DNA of 64,000 nucleotides from Pseudomonas sp. A-RE-19 (GCF_019956555.1 NZ_JAHBDQ010000072.1:124001-188000), one strand, 5' to 3'. Positions 8,215 through 17,229 are shown, counted from the stretch's first letter. The notes: generated from the sequence alone by a model not told the origin. A program made the numbers and translations.

Positions 8215-9561
8215 ATGAAGAAGAACAACAACGCTCAGCTTATCTGCCAATTGTCAGCCGTTGCGGCAATGATGCTGGCGGGTAGCGTGCACGCGGCTGA
8301 CGCGTTCAGCGCCGACTCGCAGTGGATGACCGGTGATTGGGGCGGCGAGCGGACCAAGCTGATCGAGCAAGGTATCGACATCAAGGCCGACTACGTCGGT
8401 GAAGTGGGCGGCAACCTGCATGGCGGCTACAACGATGACAAGACGGCGCGTTACGCCGACCAGTTTGGCCTGGGCGTGGCGCTGGACCTGCAAAAGCTGT
8501 GGGGCTGGGATAACACCCAGGCGAAAATCCAGCTCACCAACCGTAACGGTCAGAACATCTCCAATGACCGTGTCGGCGACCCGCGTGCCGGCACGTTGAG
8601 CTCCTCCCAGGAAGTCTACGGCCGTGGCCATATGGTCCGTCTGACCCAACTGTGGATCAAGCACCAGTTCCTCGACGGTAAACTGGACGTCAAGGCCGGT
8701 TACTTCGGCGAAGGCGAAGACTTCAACACCTTCCCTTGCGAGTTCCAGAACCTGGCGTTCTGCGGTTCCCAGGCGGGTAACTGGGCGACCGGTATCTGGT
8801 ACAACTGGCCGGTCATGCAGGCGGCGGTTCGCGTGAAGTACAACATCACGCCTGAGTTCTATGCGCAAATCGGCGCGTACAACCAGAACCCATCGCAACT
8901 GGAGCACGGTAACGGCTTCAAGCTCAGCGGCAGTGGTACCAAGGGCACCGTCTTGCCGGTTGAATTGGTCTGGTCACCGAAGGTCAACAACCTGCCGGGC
9001 GAATACCGTGTCGGTTACTACAAGAGCACTGCCGACGCCGATGACGTCCGTAAAGACGACAACGGCAACGATGCAGCGACCACAGGCAATGCCTATCGCA
9101 GCCATGACAGCAAGCATGGCTACTGGTTTGTGGCGCAGCAACAACTCACCACCCACAACGGCGATGCTTCACGCGGTCTGAACATCGCGGCCAACGCCAC
9201 CTTCCACGACAAGGACACCAACTTCGTCGACAACTACCAGTCGCTGATGTTTGTGTACAAGGGGCCGTTCGATGCACGTCCTAAAGATGACGTCGGTATC
9301 GGTTTCGCCCGTATCCATGTCAACGATGACGTGAAGAAAAACGCCGAATTGGTCAACGCCTCCAATGGCGTCAGCGACTACGAAGATCCGCTGTTCTCGC
9401 CGCTGCGTACTACCGAGTACAACTACGAGATCAACTACGGCTTCCACGTTACCAACTGGTTGACCGTGCGTCCTAACCTGCAATACGTCACTCACCCGGG
9501 CGGTGTGGATGAAGTCGACAATGCTCTGGTGGCCGGTCTGAAAATTCAGTCGGTGTTCTAA
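8215..9561 (+). CDS. oprB: Carbohydrate-selective porin OprB
   Basis: Outer-membrane porin (OprB family, 16-stranded barrel) letting glucose and other sugars into the periplasm. It is 448 aa with a signal peptide (cleavage after SVHA, near residue 23), and the mature protein begins ADAFSADSQWMTGDWGGERTK with the W-x-GDWGG motif of the family. The C-terminus ends in Phe (IQSVF), the usual barrel-assembly signal. It lies downstream of gtsD after a REP doublet and has its own CA motif; a strong terminator follows. Confidence 0.94.
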   Translation: MKKNNNAQLICQLSAVAAMMLAGSVHAADAFSADSQWMTGDWGGERTKLIEQGIDIKADYVGEVGGNLHGGYNDDKTARYADQFGLGVALDLQKLWGWDNTQAKIQLTNRNGQNISNDRVGDPRAGTLSSSQEVYGRGHMVRLTQLWIKHQFLDGKLDVKAGYFGEGEDFNTFPCEFQNLAFCGSQAGNWATGIWYNWPVMQAAVRVKYNITPEFYAQIGAYNQNPSQLEHGNGFKLSGSGTKGTVLPVELVWSPKVNNLPGEYRVGYYKSTADADDVRKDDNGNDAATTGNAYRSHDSKHGYWFVAQQQLTTHNGDASRGLNIAANATFHDKDTNFVDNYQSLMFVYKGPFDARPKDDVGIGFARIHVNDDVKKNAELVNASNGVSDYEDPLFSPLRTTEYNYEINYGFHVTNWLTVRPNLQYVTHPGGVDEVDNALVAGLKIQSVF

Positions 9562-9599
9562 CGCTGTTGCGATAAGCTCCTCTCTATGTGCGCATTTTT

Positions 9600-9629
9600 G
9601 CGGACGGCCAAGGCTGTCCGCTTTTTTTT
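9600..9629 (+). terminator. Rho-independent terminator after oprB
   Basis: Stem GCGGAC.../...GTCCGC followed by eight T residues, 39 bp after the oprB stop. Confidence 0.85.
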
Positions 9630-9678
9630 GGGGGGGCAGCACACCCCTGGCAACAGATGATTTTCGGGACCGTGGTAC

Positions 9679-10533
9679 ATGCTTGAGCATCCGCTACAAC
9701 GCTTCTTCAAATCCTTGCGCGAACGTCCGGTGTTTGCGTGGGAGCGCTACCAGATGCGCGACGTGCTGGTGATTGACCATCCGCTGTGTCAGGCGGTGTT
9801 CAGTCGTCAGGGCGCGCAGTTGCTGCACTTCCAGCCGAAGGGTCAGAAACCCTGGCTGTGGTGCGCGGCAAAGTGGCCGCATGTCGGTGCGATTCGCGGT
9901 GGCGTGCCGGTGTGCTGGCCGTGGTATGGCCGTCATCCCAGCGAAAACGCCTGGCCCTCCCACGGCTGGGCGCGTTTGCTCGACTGGAAACTGCTCGACA
10001 GCAGCAGTGACGACGATGGCGTGCACCTGCACTGGCAGTTACAGCTGTGCGACTGGCAAGTGGACTTGCGCGCGCACTTGGGCGAACGCATGGATTTGCA
10101 CCTGAGCACCGAGCATCAGGACGACATGCCGTGCCAGTTGAGTCAGGCGTTGCACGCCTATTGGCGTATTGGTGATGTGGGTGAGGTAGCGCTGTCTGGG
10201 CTCGACGGCGCGCAGGGCTACGACCAGTTGAATCGCCAGGTGTGCCAGCAGGAAGGTGAGTTGCGGGTCGACGGTGGTTGTCAGCGCGTGTTCCAGCATG
10301 ACGGCGAATTGCAGCTCAAGGACCACGCCTGGCAGCGGCAATTGTGTATCGACACTGGTGACCATGCGGACACGGTGGTCTGGCATCCAGGCTCGCGGCC
10401 GTTGCTGGGCGTGAGCTGGAGCGAGGTTTTAGAGTTCGTCTGTGTGGAAGCGGCCAGTGGCGGCACCGACAGCCTGTGCCTGGCACCCGGGGAGCGGGCG
10501 CATTTGAGTTTGCAGGCGCGGGTTGGGGTTTAG
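9679..10533 (+). CDS. D-hexose-6-phosphate mutarotase (aldose 1-epimerase family)
   Basis: Cytoplasmic YeaD-type aldose 1-epimerase superfamily enzyme, 284 aa, expected to interconvert alpha and beta anomers of glucose-6-phosphate. The family signature is seen in GGVPVCWPWYGRHP (substrate-binding loop), SHGWARLLDW and the C-terminal SWSEVLEFVCVEAA with its conserved Glu. It lies between oprB and hexR, so beta-G6P would be supplied to Zwf nearby. The start at 9679 has no clear Shine-Dalgarno, so the exact start is less sure. Confidence 0.88.
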   Translation: MLEHPLQRFFKSLRERPVFAWERYQMRDVLVIDHPLCQAVFSRQGAQLLHFQPKGQKPWLWCAAKWPHVGAIRGGVPVCWPWYGRHPSENAWPSHGWARLLDWKLLDSSSDDDGVHLHWQLQLCDWQVDLRAHLGERMDLHLSTEHQDDMPCQLSQALHAYWRIGDVGEVALSGLDGAQGYDQLNRQVCQQEGELRVDGGCQRVFQHDGELQLKDHAWQRQLCIDTGDHADTVVWHPGSRPLLGVSWSEVLEFVCVEAASGGTDSLCLAPGERAHLSLQARVGV

Positions 10534-10541
10534 GAAAGATC

Positions 10542-10634
10542 AAAAGATCGCAGCCTCGCTTCGCTCGACAGCTCCTACAAGGGATCGGCGTAAATCTGTA
10601 GGAGCTGTCGAGCGAAGCGAGGCTGCGATCTTTT
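10542..10634. repeat. Long dyad repeat, REP family B
   Basis: Near-perfect inverted repeat with core GTAGGAGCTGTCGAGCGAAG and ends GATCTTTT. It is a second, longer REP family distinct from GTGGGAGCGAGC, and lies between the convergent mutarotase and hexR genes where it could also act as a bidirectional terminator. Confidence 0.8.
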
Positions 10635-10639
10635 AAGGC

Positions 10640-11509
10640 TTAATTAAACTCATCCCCAATCGGATACCGACTGGCATTGAGGCTTTCCTTGATCTTGCGC
10701 AAATGCGGCTGGAAATCCACGCCTCGGCGCAGGGTCATGCCGGTGGCGAGCACATCGAGCACGGTCAGCTGAATGATCCGTGATGTCATCGGCATATAGA
10801 TGTCGGTGTCTTCCGGCAGTGGAATGTTCAGGCTCAGAGTGCTGGCCTTGGCCAGCGGCGAACCCTCGGCCGTCAGGCCCAGCACCGAAGCGCCGTTTTC
10901 CCGGGCAATACGCGCCACTTCCACCAGTTCGCGGGTGCGGCCGGTGTAGGAAATGATCACGAACAACTCGCCGGTGTGCGCCACCGACGCAATCATGCGC
11001 TGCATCAGCACGTCGGCATGGGCGGTCACCGCCAGGTTAAAGCGGAAGAACTTGTGCTGCGCATCCAGCGCCACCGGGGCCGAGGCGCCGAGGCCGAAGA
11101 AGTGGATTTGCCGGGCCTGGATCAACAGGTCGACGGCGCGGCTGATCAGGTTCGGGTCAAGCGCCTGTAATGCACTGTCCAAAGAAGCGATGGCGCTGCC
11201 GAAAATCTTTTTGGTATAGGCCTCCGGATTATCGTCGGCCTCGACCGCACGGCTGACATACGCCGCGCCGCTGGCCAGGCTTTGGGCCAATTGAAGCTTG
11301 AGTTCCGGGTAGCCGCTAACGCCAAACGAACGGCAGAAACGGTTGACCGTCGGCTCGCTGACTTTAGAGGCCTGGGCGAGGGCGGCAATGCTGAACCGGG
11401 TGGCCTGCTCTGGGTTGAGCAGGATCACTTCGGCGACTTTGCGTTCTGCCTTGTTCAGGTCTTCAAGGCGACTCTGGATCTGTTCCAGTAAATTTCGCAC
11501 GCGGTCCAT
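10640..11509 (-). CDS. hexR: Transcriptional repressor HexR (RpiR family)
   Basis: Represses zwf-pgl-eda and the edd/gap genes in Pseudomonas; its effector is KDPG. The 289-aa protein has an N-terminal HTH_6 domain (residues 1-77, with ALAQASKVSEPTVNRFCRSFG as the HTH) and a C-terminal SIS sugar-phosphate domain (about 120-260, IHFFGLGASAPVALDAQHKF, VIISYTGRTRELVEVARIA). It is divergent from zwf across a 229-bp gap holding a HexR-type dyad, the standard arrangement. Confidence 0.95.
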   Translation of the reverse strand: MDRVRNLLEQIQSRLEDLNKAERKVAEVILLNPEQATRFSIAALAQASKVSEPTVNRFCRSFGVSGYPELKLQLAQSLASGAAYVSRAVEADDNPEAYTKKIFGSAIASLDSALQALDPNLISRAVDLLIQARQIHFFGLGASAPVALDAQHKFFRFNLAVTAHADVLMQRMIASVAHTGELFVIISYTGRTRELVEVARIARENGASVLGLTAEGSPLAKASTLSLNIPLPEDTDIYMPMTSRIIQLTVLDVLATGMTLRRGVDFQPHLRKIKESLNASRYPIGDEFN

Positions 11510-11653
11510 ATATGTTCCTTAGCTCCGCAAACATGAGAGCAATGCAAAAAGGGCCCCGGCTATGCAAATTGGGACTTTGATCGGGCCCGTAACGGTGGCC
11601 TATCCTACTGATGGCTCCGACCGTCCACCACTCGGAATCTGTATTTTGCGAAA

Positions 11654-11674
11654 ATGTTGTGGTTATTACTACAT
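11654..11674 (+). promoter_or_regulatory. Putative HexR operator upstream of zwf
   Basis: The 21-bp imperfect dyad ATGTtGT-N7-ACtACAT lies 65 bp before the zwf ATG in the hexR-zwf divergent gap. HexR sites in Pseudomonas are TTGT-N7/8-ACAA-like dyads, and this one fits in shape and place. Confidence 0.5.
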
Positions 11675-11725
11675 TTTCCCTTGAGTGATGCCTTGAAAAA
11701 AGGTATTTGTAGCTTAACTTGATAA

Positions 11726-11733
11726 AAGAACAA
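11726..11733 (+). promoter_or_regulatory. Possible Hfq/Crc (CA) motif at the zwf start
   Basis: AAGAACAA (AAnAAnAA) lies 6-13 nt before the zwf ATG. No clear Shine-Dalgarno is visible there, so Hfq binding would compete with ribosomes. Confidence 0.35.
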
Positions 11734-11738
11734 ACATC

Positions 11739-13208
11739 ATGCCTTCGATTACGGTTGAACCGTGCACCTTTGCCTTGTTCGGCGCTCTCGGCGATCTGGC
11801 CCTGCGCAAACTATTTCCTGCCCTTTATCAACTCGATGGCGCCGGCCTGCTTCATGAGGATACGCGCATTATCGCGCTGGCCCGTGAACCTGGCAGCGAG
11901 CAGCAGCATCTGGCATTCATCACCGCCGAGCTGCGCCGCTACGTCGGTGCCAAAGAGCTGGATGAAGCGGTGCTTGAGCGCTTCCTGGCCCGTTTGAGCT
12001 ACTTGCACGTCGACTTCCTCAAGGCTGACGATTACGTCGCCCTGGCCGAGCAGGCTGGCAGCGCCCAACGGGTGATTGCCTACTTCGCCACGCCGGCGGC
12101 GGTTTACGGCGCCATTTGCGAGAACCTGTCGAAGGTCGGCCTGACCGAAAACACCCGCGTAGTGCTGGAAAAACCCATCGGTTCGGACCTGGAATCCTCG
12201 CGCAAGGTCAACGACGCCGTGGCGCAGTTCTTCCCCGAGAACCGCACCTACCGCATCGACCACTACCTGGGTAAAGAGACCGTACAAAACCTGATCGCCC
12301 TGCGTTTCGCCAACAGCCTGTTCGAAACCCAGTGGAACCAGAATTACATCTCCCACGTGGAAATCACCGTGGCCGAGCAGGTCGGGATCGAAGGTCGTTG
12401 GGGTTATTTCGACAAGGCTGGCCAGCTGCGGGACATGATCCAGAATCACCTGCTGCAATTGCTCTGCCTGATCGCCATGGACCCGCCGGCCGACCTGTCC
12501 GCGGACAGCATTCGCGATGAGAAAGTCAAAGTCCTCAAGGCGCTGGCGCCGATCAGCCCGGAAGGCCTGACCACGCAAGTGGTGCGCGGCCAGTACATCG
12601 CCGGCCACAGCGAAGGCAAATCGGTGCCGGGCTATCTGGAGGAACCTAATTCCAACACCCAGAGCGACACCGAAACCTTCGTCGCCCTGCGTGCCGACAT
12701 CCGCAACTGGCGCTGGGCCGGCGTGCCGTTCTACCTGCGGACCGGCAAGCGCATGCCGCAGAAGCTGTCGCAGATCGTCATCCACTTCAAGGAACCGTCG
12801 CACTACATCTTCGCCCCCGAGCAGCGCTTGCAGATCAGCAACAAGCTGATCATTCGCCTGCAACCGGACGAAGGCATTTCCTTGCGCGTGATGACCAAAG
12901 AACAAGGCCTGGACAAGGGCATGCAGCTGCGCAGCGGTCCGTTGCAGCTGAATTTTTCCGACACCTATCGCAGCGCGCGGATTCCTGACGCCTACGAGCG
13001 GTTGTTGCTGGAAGTAATGCGCGGCAATCAGAATCTGTTTGTCCGTAAAGATGAAATCGAAGCCGCGTGGAAGTGGTGTGACCAGTTAATCGCCGGGTGG
13101 AAAAAGTCCGGTGATGCGCCCAAGCCGTACGCGGCCGGGTCCTGGGGGCCGATGAGCTCCATTGCACTGATCACGCGGGACGGGAGGTCGTGGTATGGCG
13201 ATATCTGA
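11739..13208 (+). CDS. zwf: Glucose-6-phosphate 1-dehydrogenase
   Basis: Oxidises glucose-6-phosphate to 6-phosphogluconolactone, the entry step of the Entner-Doudoroff and pentose-phosphate routes. It is 489 aa. The dinucleotide-binding GALGDLA lies at residues 15-21 and the active-site signature RIDHYLGK at 172-179, with the catalytic His of the family. The 3' end overlaps pgl by 14 bp. It is the first gene of zwf-pgl-eda and lies under a candidate HexR operator. Confidence 0.97.
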   Translation: MPSITVEPCTFALFGALGDLALRKLFPALYQLDGAGLLHEDTRIIALAREPGSEQQHLAFITAELRRYVGAKELDEAVLERFLARLSYLHVDFLKADDYVALAEQAGSAQRVIAYFATPAAVYGAICENLSKVGLTENTRVVLEKPIGSDLESSRKVNDAVAQFFPENRTYRIDHYLGKETVQNLIALRFANSLFETQWNQNYISHVEITVAEQVGIEGRWGYFDKAGQLRDMIQNHLLQLLCLIAMDPPADLSADSIRDEKVKVLKALAPISPEGLTTQVVRGQYIAGHSEGKSVPGYLEEPNSNTQSDTETFVALRADIRNWRWAGVPFYLRTGKRMPQKLSQIVIHFKEPSHYIFAPEQRLQISNKLIIRLQPDEGISLRVMTKEQGLDKGMQLRSGPLQLNFSDTYRSARIPDAYERLLLEVMRGNQNLFVRKDEIEAAWKWCDQLIAGWKKSGDAPKPYAAGSWGPMSSIALITRDGRSWYGDI

Positions 13209-13908
13209 ATTGAAACTGCCTCAGGGCGTCAGCGCCCATGAGTTCAAAAGCCCGGTGCTGCTGGCCGAAGGCCTGGCATTGGCGGTGGCCAAACAACTGA
13301 GCGACGCGATTGCCGCACAAGGCGCCGCGACGCTGGTGGTGTCCGGTGGGCGCAGCCCGGTGGCGTTTTTCCAGCACCTGGCCAAGCAGGCGCTGGACTG
13401 GTCGAAAGTAGTGGTCAGCCTGGCTGACGAGCGCTGGGTACCGGTGGAACATGCCGACAGCAATGCCGGTCTGCTCAAGCGTTACCTGTTGCAAGGCCCG
13501 GCGGCCAAGGCCCAGTTCCTGAGCCTCTACAGTGCCACCGCCAATCTGGAACAGGCCGCCGAGCAGGCTGATCGCTTGCTCGCCGAGTTGCCGTCGATTG
13601 ACGTGCTGGTACTGGGTATGGGCGACGACGGTCACACCGCTTCGCTGTTCCCCAACAGCCCGAACCTGGCCGATGCCTTGAAAGTTGACGGCAGCCGTCG
13701 CTGCTGGCCGATGCTGGCGCCAACCGTGCCCCGTCAGCGCCTGACCATGAGTCGCGCGCTGCTGGCCTCGGCGAAGCACACCGTTCTATCGATTTCCGGT
13801 CAGTCCAAGCTGACCACCCTGAATGCCGCACTGGCCGGTGATGATGTCGCCGTCATGCCGATTCGGGCGTTTCTGCAACCTACGTTAGAGATTTACTGGT
13901 GCCCATGA
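13195..13908 (+). CDS. pgl: 6-phosphogluconolactonase
   Basis: Hydrolyses 6-phosphogluconolactone. The 237-aa protein of the NagB/DevB type shows VSGGRSPVAFF, SLADERWVP and the family motif LGMGDDGHTASLFPN. Its start lies within the zwf 3' end (14-bp overlap) and its stop sits within the eda leader, so the operon is tightly packed. Confidence 0.96.
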   Translation: MAISELKLPQGVSAHEFKSPVLLAEGLALAVAKQLSDAIAAQGAATLVVSGGRSPVAFFQHLAKQALDWSKVVVSLADERWVPVEHADSNAGLLKRYLLQGPAAKAQFLSLYSATANLEQAAEQADRLLAELPSIDVLVLGMGDDGHTASLFPNSPNLADALKVDGSRRCWPMLAPTVPRQRLTMSRALLASAKHTVLSISGQSKLTTLNAALAGDDVAVMPIRAFLQPTLEIYWCP

Positions 13909-13925
13909 ACCAAGGATCAGCCGCT

Positions 13926-14591
13926 ATGACAAACACATCCCCGACCGTTTCCATGGCGGACAAAGTTGCCCTGATCGACAGCCTTTGCGCCAAGGCGCGG
14001 ATCCTGCCGGTGATCACCATCGCGCGTGAACAGGACGTCCTGCCGTTGGCCGACGCCCTGGCGGCCGGTGGCCTGACGGCGCTGGAAGTGACCCTGCGTT
14101 CGCAGTTCGGTCTCAAGGCGATCCAGATCCTGCGCGAGAAGCGTCCAGAGCTGGTGACCGGTGCCGGCACCGTGCTTGATCGCAGCATGCTGGCCGCTGC
14201 CGAAGCGGCCGGTTCGCAATTCATCGTCACGCCGGGCATCACCCGTGACCTGCTCGAAGCCAGTGTCGACAGCCCGATCCCGCTGTTGCCGGGCATCAGC
14301 AACGCCTCCGGCATCATGGAAGGCTATAGCTTGGGTTATCGCCGCTTCAAGCTGTTCCCGGCGGAAGTCAGCGGCGGCGTCGCGGCCATCAAAGCCTTGG
14401 GCGGCCCGTTCGGCGAAGTTAAATTCTGCCCGACCGGCGGCGTCAGCCCAGCCAACATCAAGAGCTACATGGCGTTGAAAAACGTGATGTGCGTGGGCGG
14501 TAGCTGGATGCTTGACCCCGAGTGGATCAAGAACGGCGACTGGGCCCGCATCCAGGAGTGCACCGCCGAGGCATTGGCCCTGCTGGACTGA
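13926..14591 (+). CDS. eda: KDPG/KHG aldolase
   Basis: Cleaves 2-keto-3-deoxy-6-phosphogluconate to pyruvate and glyceraldehyde-3-phosphate. The 221-aa protein has the catalytic Glu in ALEVTLRS and the Schiff-base Lys in RRFKLFPAE. I chose ATG 13926 because AAGGA lies nine bases upstream and homologues start at MT...SMADK; upstream GTG 13899 and ATG 13905 are in frame and would add nine or seven residues, the latter overlapping the pgl stop. Confidence 0.95.
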   Translation: MTNTSPTVSMADKVALIDSLCAKARILPVITIAREQDVLPLADALAAGGLTALEVTLRSQFGLKAIQILREKRPELVTGAGTVLDRSMLAAAEAAGSQFIVTPGITRDLLEASVDSPIPLLPGISNASGIMEGYSLGYRRFKLFPAEVSGGVAAIKALGGPFGEVKFCPTGGVSPANIKSYMALKNVMCVGGSWMLDPEWIKNGDWARIQECTAEALALLD

Positions 14592-14636
14592 TTAACCGGA
14601 TTTACCAAACACTTCGTTGTGTGTTCTACGGCTTTA

Positions 14637-14668
14637 CGGTGCGCTTGGTCGGCGCGCCGTTTTTTTTT
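14637..14668 (+). terminator. Rho-independent terminator of zwf-pgl-eda
   Basis: Stem CGGTGCGC/GCGCGCCG (one G-T pair) followed by nine T residues. Confidence 0.8.
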
Positions 14669-14680
14669 GCCAAAAAAAAC

Positions 14681-14770
14681 TGTGGGAGCGGGCTTGCTCG
14701 CGAAGGGGCCGTCACATTCAATGCAGATGTTGACTGTCCGACCGCCTTCGCGAGCAAGCCCGCTCCCACA
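14681..14770. repeat. REP doublet, family A variant
   Basis: Inverted pair of TGTGGGAGCGGGCTTGCTCG between eda and the dioxygenase gene. Confidence 0.85.
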
Positions 14771-14852
14771 GGACATCATGCGATACATAGTTACCGCATC
14801 TCGCCGCTCGTCCAGCGTTAACCTGCGTTCATCTTACGGAAGAGAGAACATC

Positions 14853-15578
14853 ATGGACGACAACACCGCAATCGCATCGCCATCACCGGTTTACCAACTG
14901 TCACCCGAACAGGTCGCCGGTCCGTATTTTCGAAACCCGAAACTGATCAGACGAAACATCAGCGAAGGCATGGATGGCATTCCCCTGGTGCTGCGGCTGA
15001 CGGTCGTCGATGCGATGACCGGTCAACCGGTTAACGGGGCTGTGGTCGATATCTGGCATTGCAACGCGCGCGGGACGTATTCGGGCTGGAGCAAGGTCGA
15101 CCCGGATAAGGAAGTCGACGTCGATGCCATCGGTTCGATCCCGCGCACCGATGACGATACTTACCTGCGCGGCGGGCAATTTACCGATCACCTGGGCGTG
15201 GTGCGATTTACCACCATCTACCCGGGTTTTTATGCCGGCCGCGCCTTGCATATTCACGTGGCGGTACGAATCACGGCCGGCAACAACTATCTGGAAGAGC
15301 GGCATGTCGCCTGGGTCGGCCAACTGTACTTTCCCGAGGTGGCCTCGCGGTCGGTACTCAATGCCCGCGAGTACCGTGGGCGTGGCACCTGCGCGTTGAA
15401 CAACGAGCAGGATGAGTACTATCGGAGCATGGGGGGTGAAGCCTCGATCTTGAAAGTCCATGCCATCGGTCGAGATTCGAATGAAGACGGCTTTTTCGGC
15501 CGCATGACCATCGGTGTCGACACGTTTGCGTTGTCATCGCAGATCAAGCCCGAGGACTTCGACAAGTACACCGTGTGA
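14853..15578 (+). CDS. Intradiol ring-cleavage dioxygenase-like protein
   Basis: Non-haem Fe(III) dioxygenase family related to protocatechuate 3,4-dioxygenase and catechol dioxygenases, 241 aa. The segments VDIWHCNARGTYSGW and FTTIYPGFYAGRALHIHVAV carry the Tyr and His-x-His ligand pattern of the family. ATG 14853 follows GGAAGAGAG; the open frame upstream runs through the REP doublet and is not coding. No second (alpha) subunit or ring-cleavage pathway gene lies nearby, so the substrate is unknown. It ends two bases before the convergent aminotransferase gene. Confidence 0.8.
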   Translation: MDDNTAIASPSPVYQLSPEQVAGPYFRNPKLIRRNISEGMDGIPLVLRLTVVDAMTGQPVNGAVVDIWHCNARGTYSGWSKVDPDKEVDVDAIGSIPRTDDDTYLRGGQFTDHLGVVRFTTIYPGFYAGRALHIHVAVRITAGNNYLEERHVAWVGQLYFPEVASRSVLNAREYRGRGTCALNNEQDEYYRSMGGEASILKVHAIGRDSNEDGFFGRMTIGVDTFALSSQIKPEDFDKYTV

Positions 15579-15580
15579 CG

Positions 15581-16762
15581 TCAGCGCAATTCGCTCAGCG
15601 CCCTGGCCAGCAGATCCACGTCGGCTGCGGTGGTAGTAAGTCCCGGCGTAATGCGGATGCAGGGGCCGCAGGCTGCGCCGCTGCGTACCACGGTAAACAG
15701 GTTGTAGTCGTTGAGCAGGCGCTCGACCATCGCCTGTTGATCGGCATGACCGGTAAAGCGCATCGAGGTGATGCCGCAATACAGACGTGGATCATCCGGG
15801 GTCATGACTTCGATCCCCGGTAACGCCCGAACGGCATTCACCCAGCGGTTGCGCAGGTAGTTGAGCCGCGCGCTCTTGGCGACGGACCCACCCATGGCGT
15901 GATGTTCTTCGAACACCAGCGGCAGGGTCAGCAGGGCTGGAATATTGGGCGTGCTGTAGGGCGTGCGGGCGCGAATGTCGGTGATCGGGAAATGCATCTC
16001 GCCCATATCGGGGTCGATGTCGGCCAGGCGCTCGGGCGCGATGTAAATGAAGCCCAGGGTCAGCGGCGCACCGATCCATTTGTGCAGGTTATAGCCGGCG
16101 AAGGCGATGCCCAGCTCATCGAGATTGAACTCGATCTGGCCGAGGGCATGGGCGCCGTCGAGAATCACGTCGATGCCGTGTTCCCTGGCGGCAGCGGCAA
16201 TTGCCTGCACGGGCATTACCAGCCCGGTGCGATGGGTGACATGGGTCAGGGCCATGAGCTTCAGCCGTGGATAACGCACGAAAGCTTCACGGTAAGTGGT
16301 CAGTAAACTGTCGAAACTGGCGGGGTGCCGGTGTTCGATCTCGATCACTTCCACGCCTCGATAGCGGGCCAGCCAGCGCATCGCGCCCTTGACCGTGTCG
16401 TATTCCAGATCGCACAGCAGGACCTGATCGCCCGGTTCCAGGCGGTTGTAGTTGCGGATCAGCGATTGCAGGCCATCCGAGGCGTTACGAGTGAGGGCAA
16501 CGGCTTCGGCGGGGGCACCGATCAACTCAGCCACCTGAGCGCGAATCCCGACACTTTCGCCCTGTTCGAAGCGCTGGCGCACATGCAGGGAATTGCCGCG
16601 GTTGATCAGCTCGATGTTGCGCTGATACTCCTCGACCACCGTGCGCGACATGCGCCCGAAGTACCCGTTTTCCAGGTTGATCGGACCGGATTCGACGGCG
16701 TAGCGGTCGGCATAGGTCCGCCAAAAGACTTCATCACGGGCACGGCGGGCATTTTCGGGCAT
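15581..16762 (-). CDS. Class V PLP-dependent aminotransferase
   Basis: Fold-type I PLP enzyme of the cysteine desulfurase/isopenicillin-N epimerase group, 393 aa. The cofactor-binding DGAHALGQIEF (Asp pairs with the pyridine N) is followed by the Schiff-base Lys in GYNLHKWIGAP. No desulfurase-type active Cys loop is evident, so an epimerase or lyase-type reaction is more likely than sulfur mobilisation. It is convergent with the dioxygenase gene. The substrate is not predictable. Confidence 0.8.
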   Translation of the reverse strand: MPENARRARDEVFWRTYADRYAVESGPINLENGYFGRMSRTVVEEYQRNIELINRGNSLHVRQRFEQGESVGIRAQVAELIGAPAEAVALTRNASDGLQSLIRNYNRLEPGDQVLLCDLEYDTVKGAMRWLARYRGVEVIEIEHRHPASFDSLLTTYREAFVRYPRLKLMALTHVTHRTGLVMPVQAIAAAAREHGIDVILDGAHALGQIEFNLDELGIAFAGYNLHKWIGAPLTLGFIYIAPERLADIDPDMGEMHFPITDIRARTPYSTPNIPALLTLPLVFEEHHAMGGSVAKSARLNYLRNRWVNAVRALPGIEVMTPDDPRLYCGITSMRFTGHADQQAMVERLLNDYNLFTVVRSGAACGPCIRITPGLTTTAADVDLLARALSELR

Positions 16763-16788
16763 GGGCTACTCGGTCAGGGAAGGGCGGG

Positions 16789-17025
16789 TCAATGGCGAGG
16801 GGCGGGTTTGCCGTGTTTAGCGCGCAGCGGTTCAAGCAGTTCCGACAAGCCGTTGTGGTCGATTTCCTGCATCAAGGCCAATAAACCGCCCAGTTCACCG
16901 TGAGGGAAACCTTCGCGAGCGAACCAGTTCAGGTACTGACCGGGCAGGTCGGCGATGATGCGGCCCTTGTATTTGCCGAAGGGCATTTGACGGGTAATCA
17001 GCAGTTCGAGCTTTTCGGGATTCAT
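16789..17025 (-). CDS. DUF3820 family small protein
   Basis: About 78 aa beginning at MNPEKLELLITRQMPFGKYKG. The motif MPFGKYKGRIIADLP...YLNWFAREGFP is typical of DUF3820, annotated in Pseudomonas as a putative quorum-sensing-regulated virulence factor; function is unproven. A second ATG one codon upstream (17028) is equally possible. The open frame extends to 17100 but that part does not look conserved. Confidence 0.75.
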   Translation of the reverse strand: MNPEKLELLITRQMPFGKYKGRIIADLPGQYLNWFAREGFPHGELGGLLALMQEIDHNGLSELLEPLRAKHGKPAPRH

Positions 17026-17172
17026 CATCAGTCGTCGTGATTCAAAACAGTCTGGAAAATACAGGCATTCTGCATGCAGGCCAAATGACAGTTCATGCAA
17101 AAAAAGCGGATACAGAATTCGTAGTTAATGTTAAGTAATTGAAATATAAGTAAAAAATTATCAATTCAAGGC

Positions 17173-17188
17173 TGGCATGCAGGGTGCA
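17173..17188 (+). promoter_or_regulatory. Possible sigma-54 promoter
   Basis: TGGCATGCAGGGTGCA has the GG-N10-GC spacing of -24/-12 promoters and lies 41 bp before the PA2169-family gene. The match is partial (GTGCA instead of TTGCA). Confidence 0.3.
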
Positions 17189-17229
17189 ACTACTTATTGC
17201 ATCTTTCATCAACCGCAAGGAATTGAAAA

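Noticed and set aside
14619..14852. Upstream extension of the dioxygenase frame
   Set aside because: It runs through a terminator and a REP doublet, and a good Shine-Dalgarno precedes the ATG at 14853.
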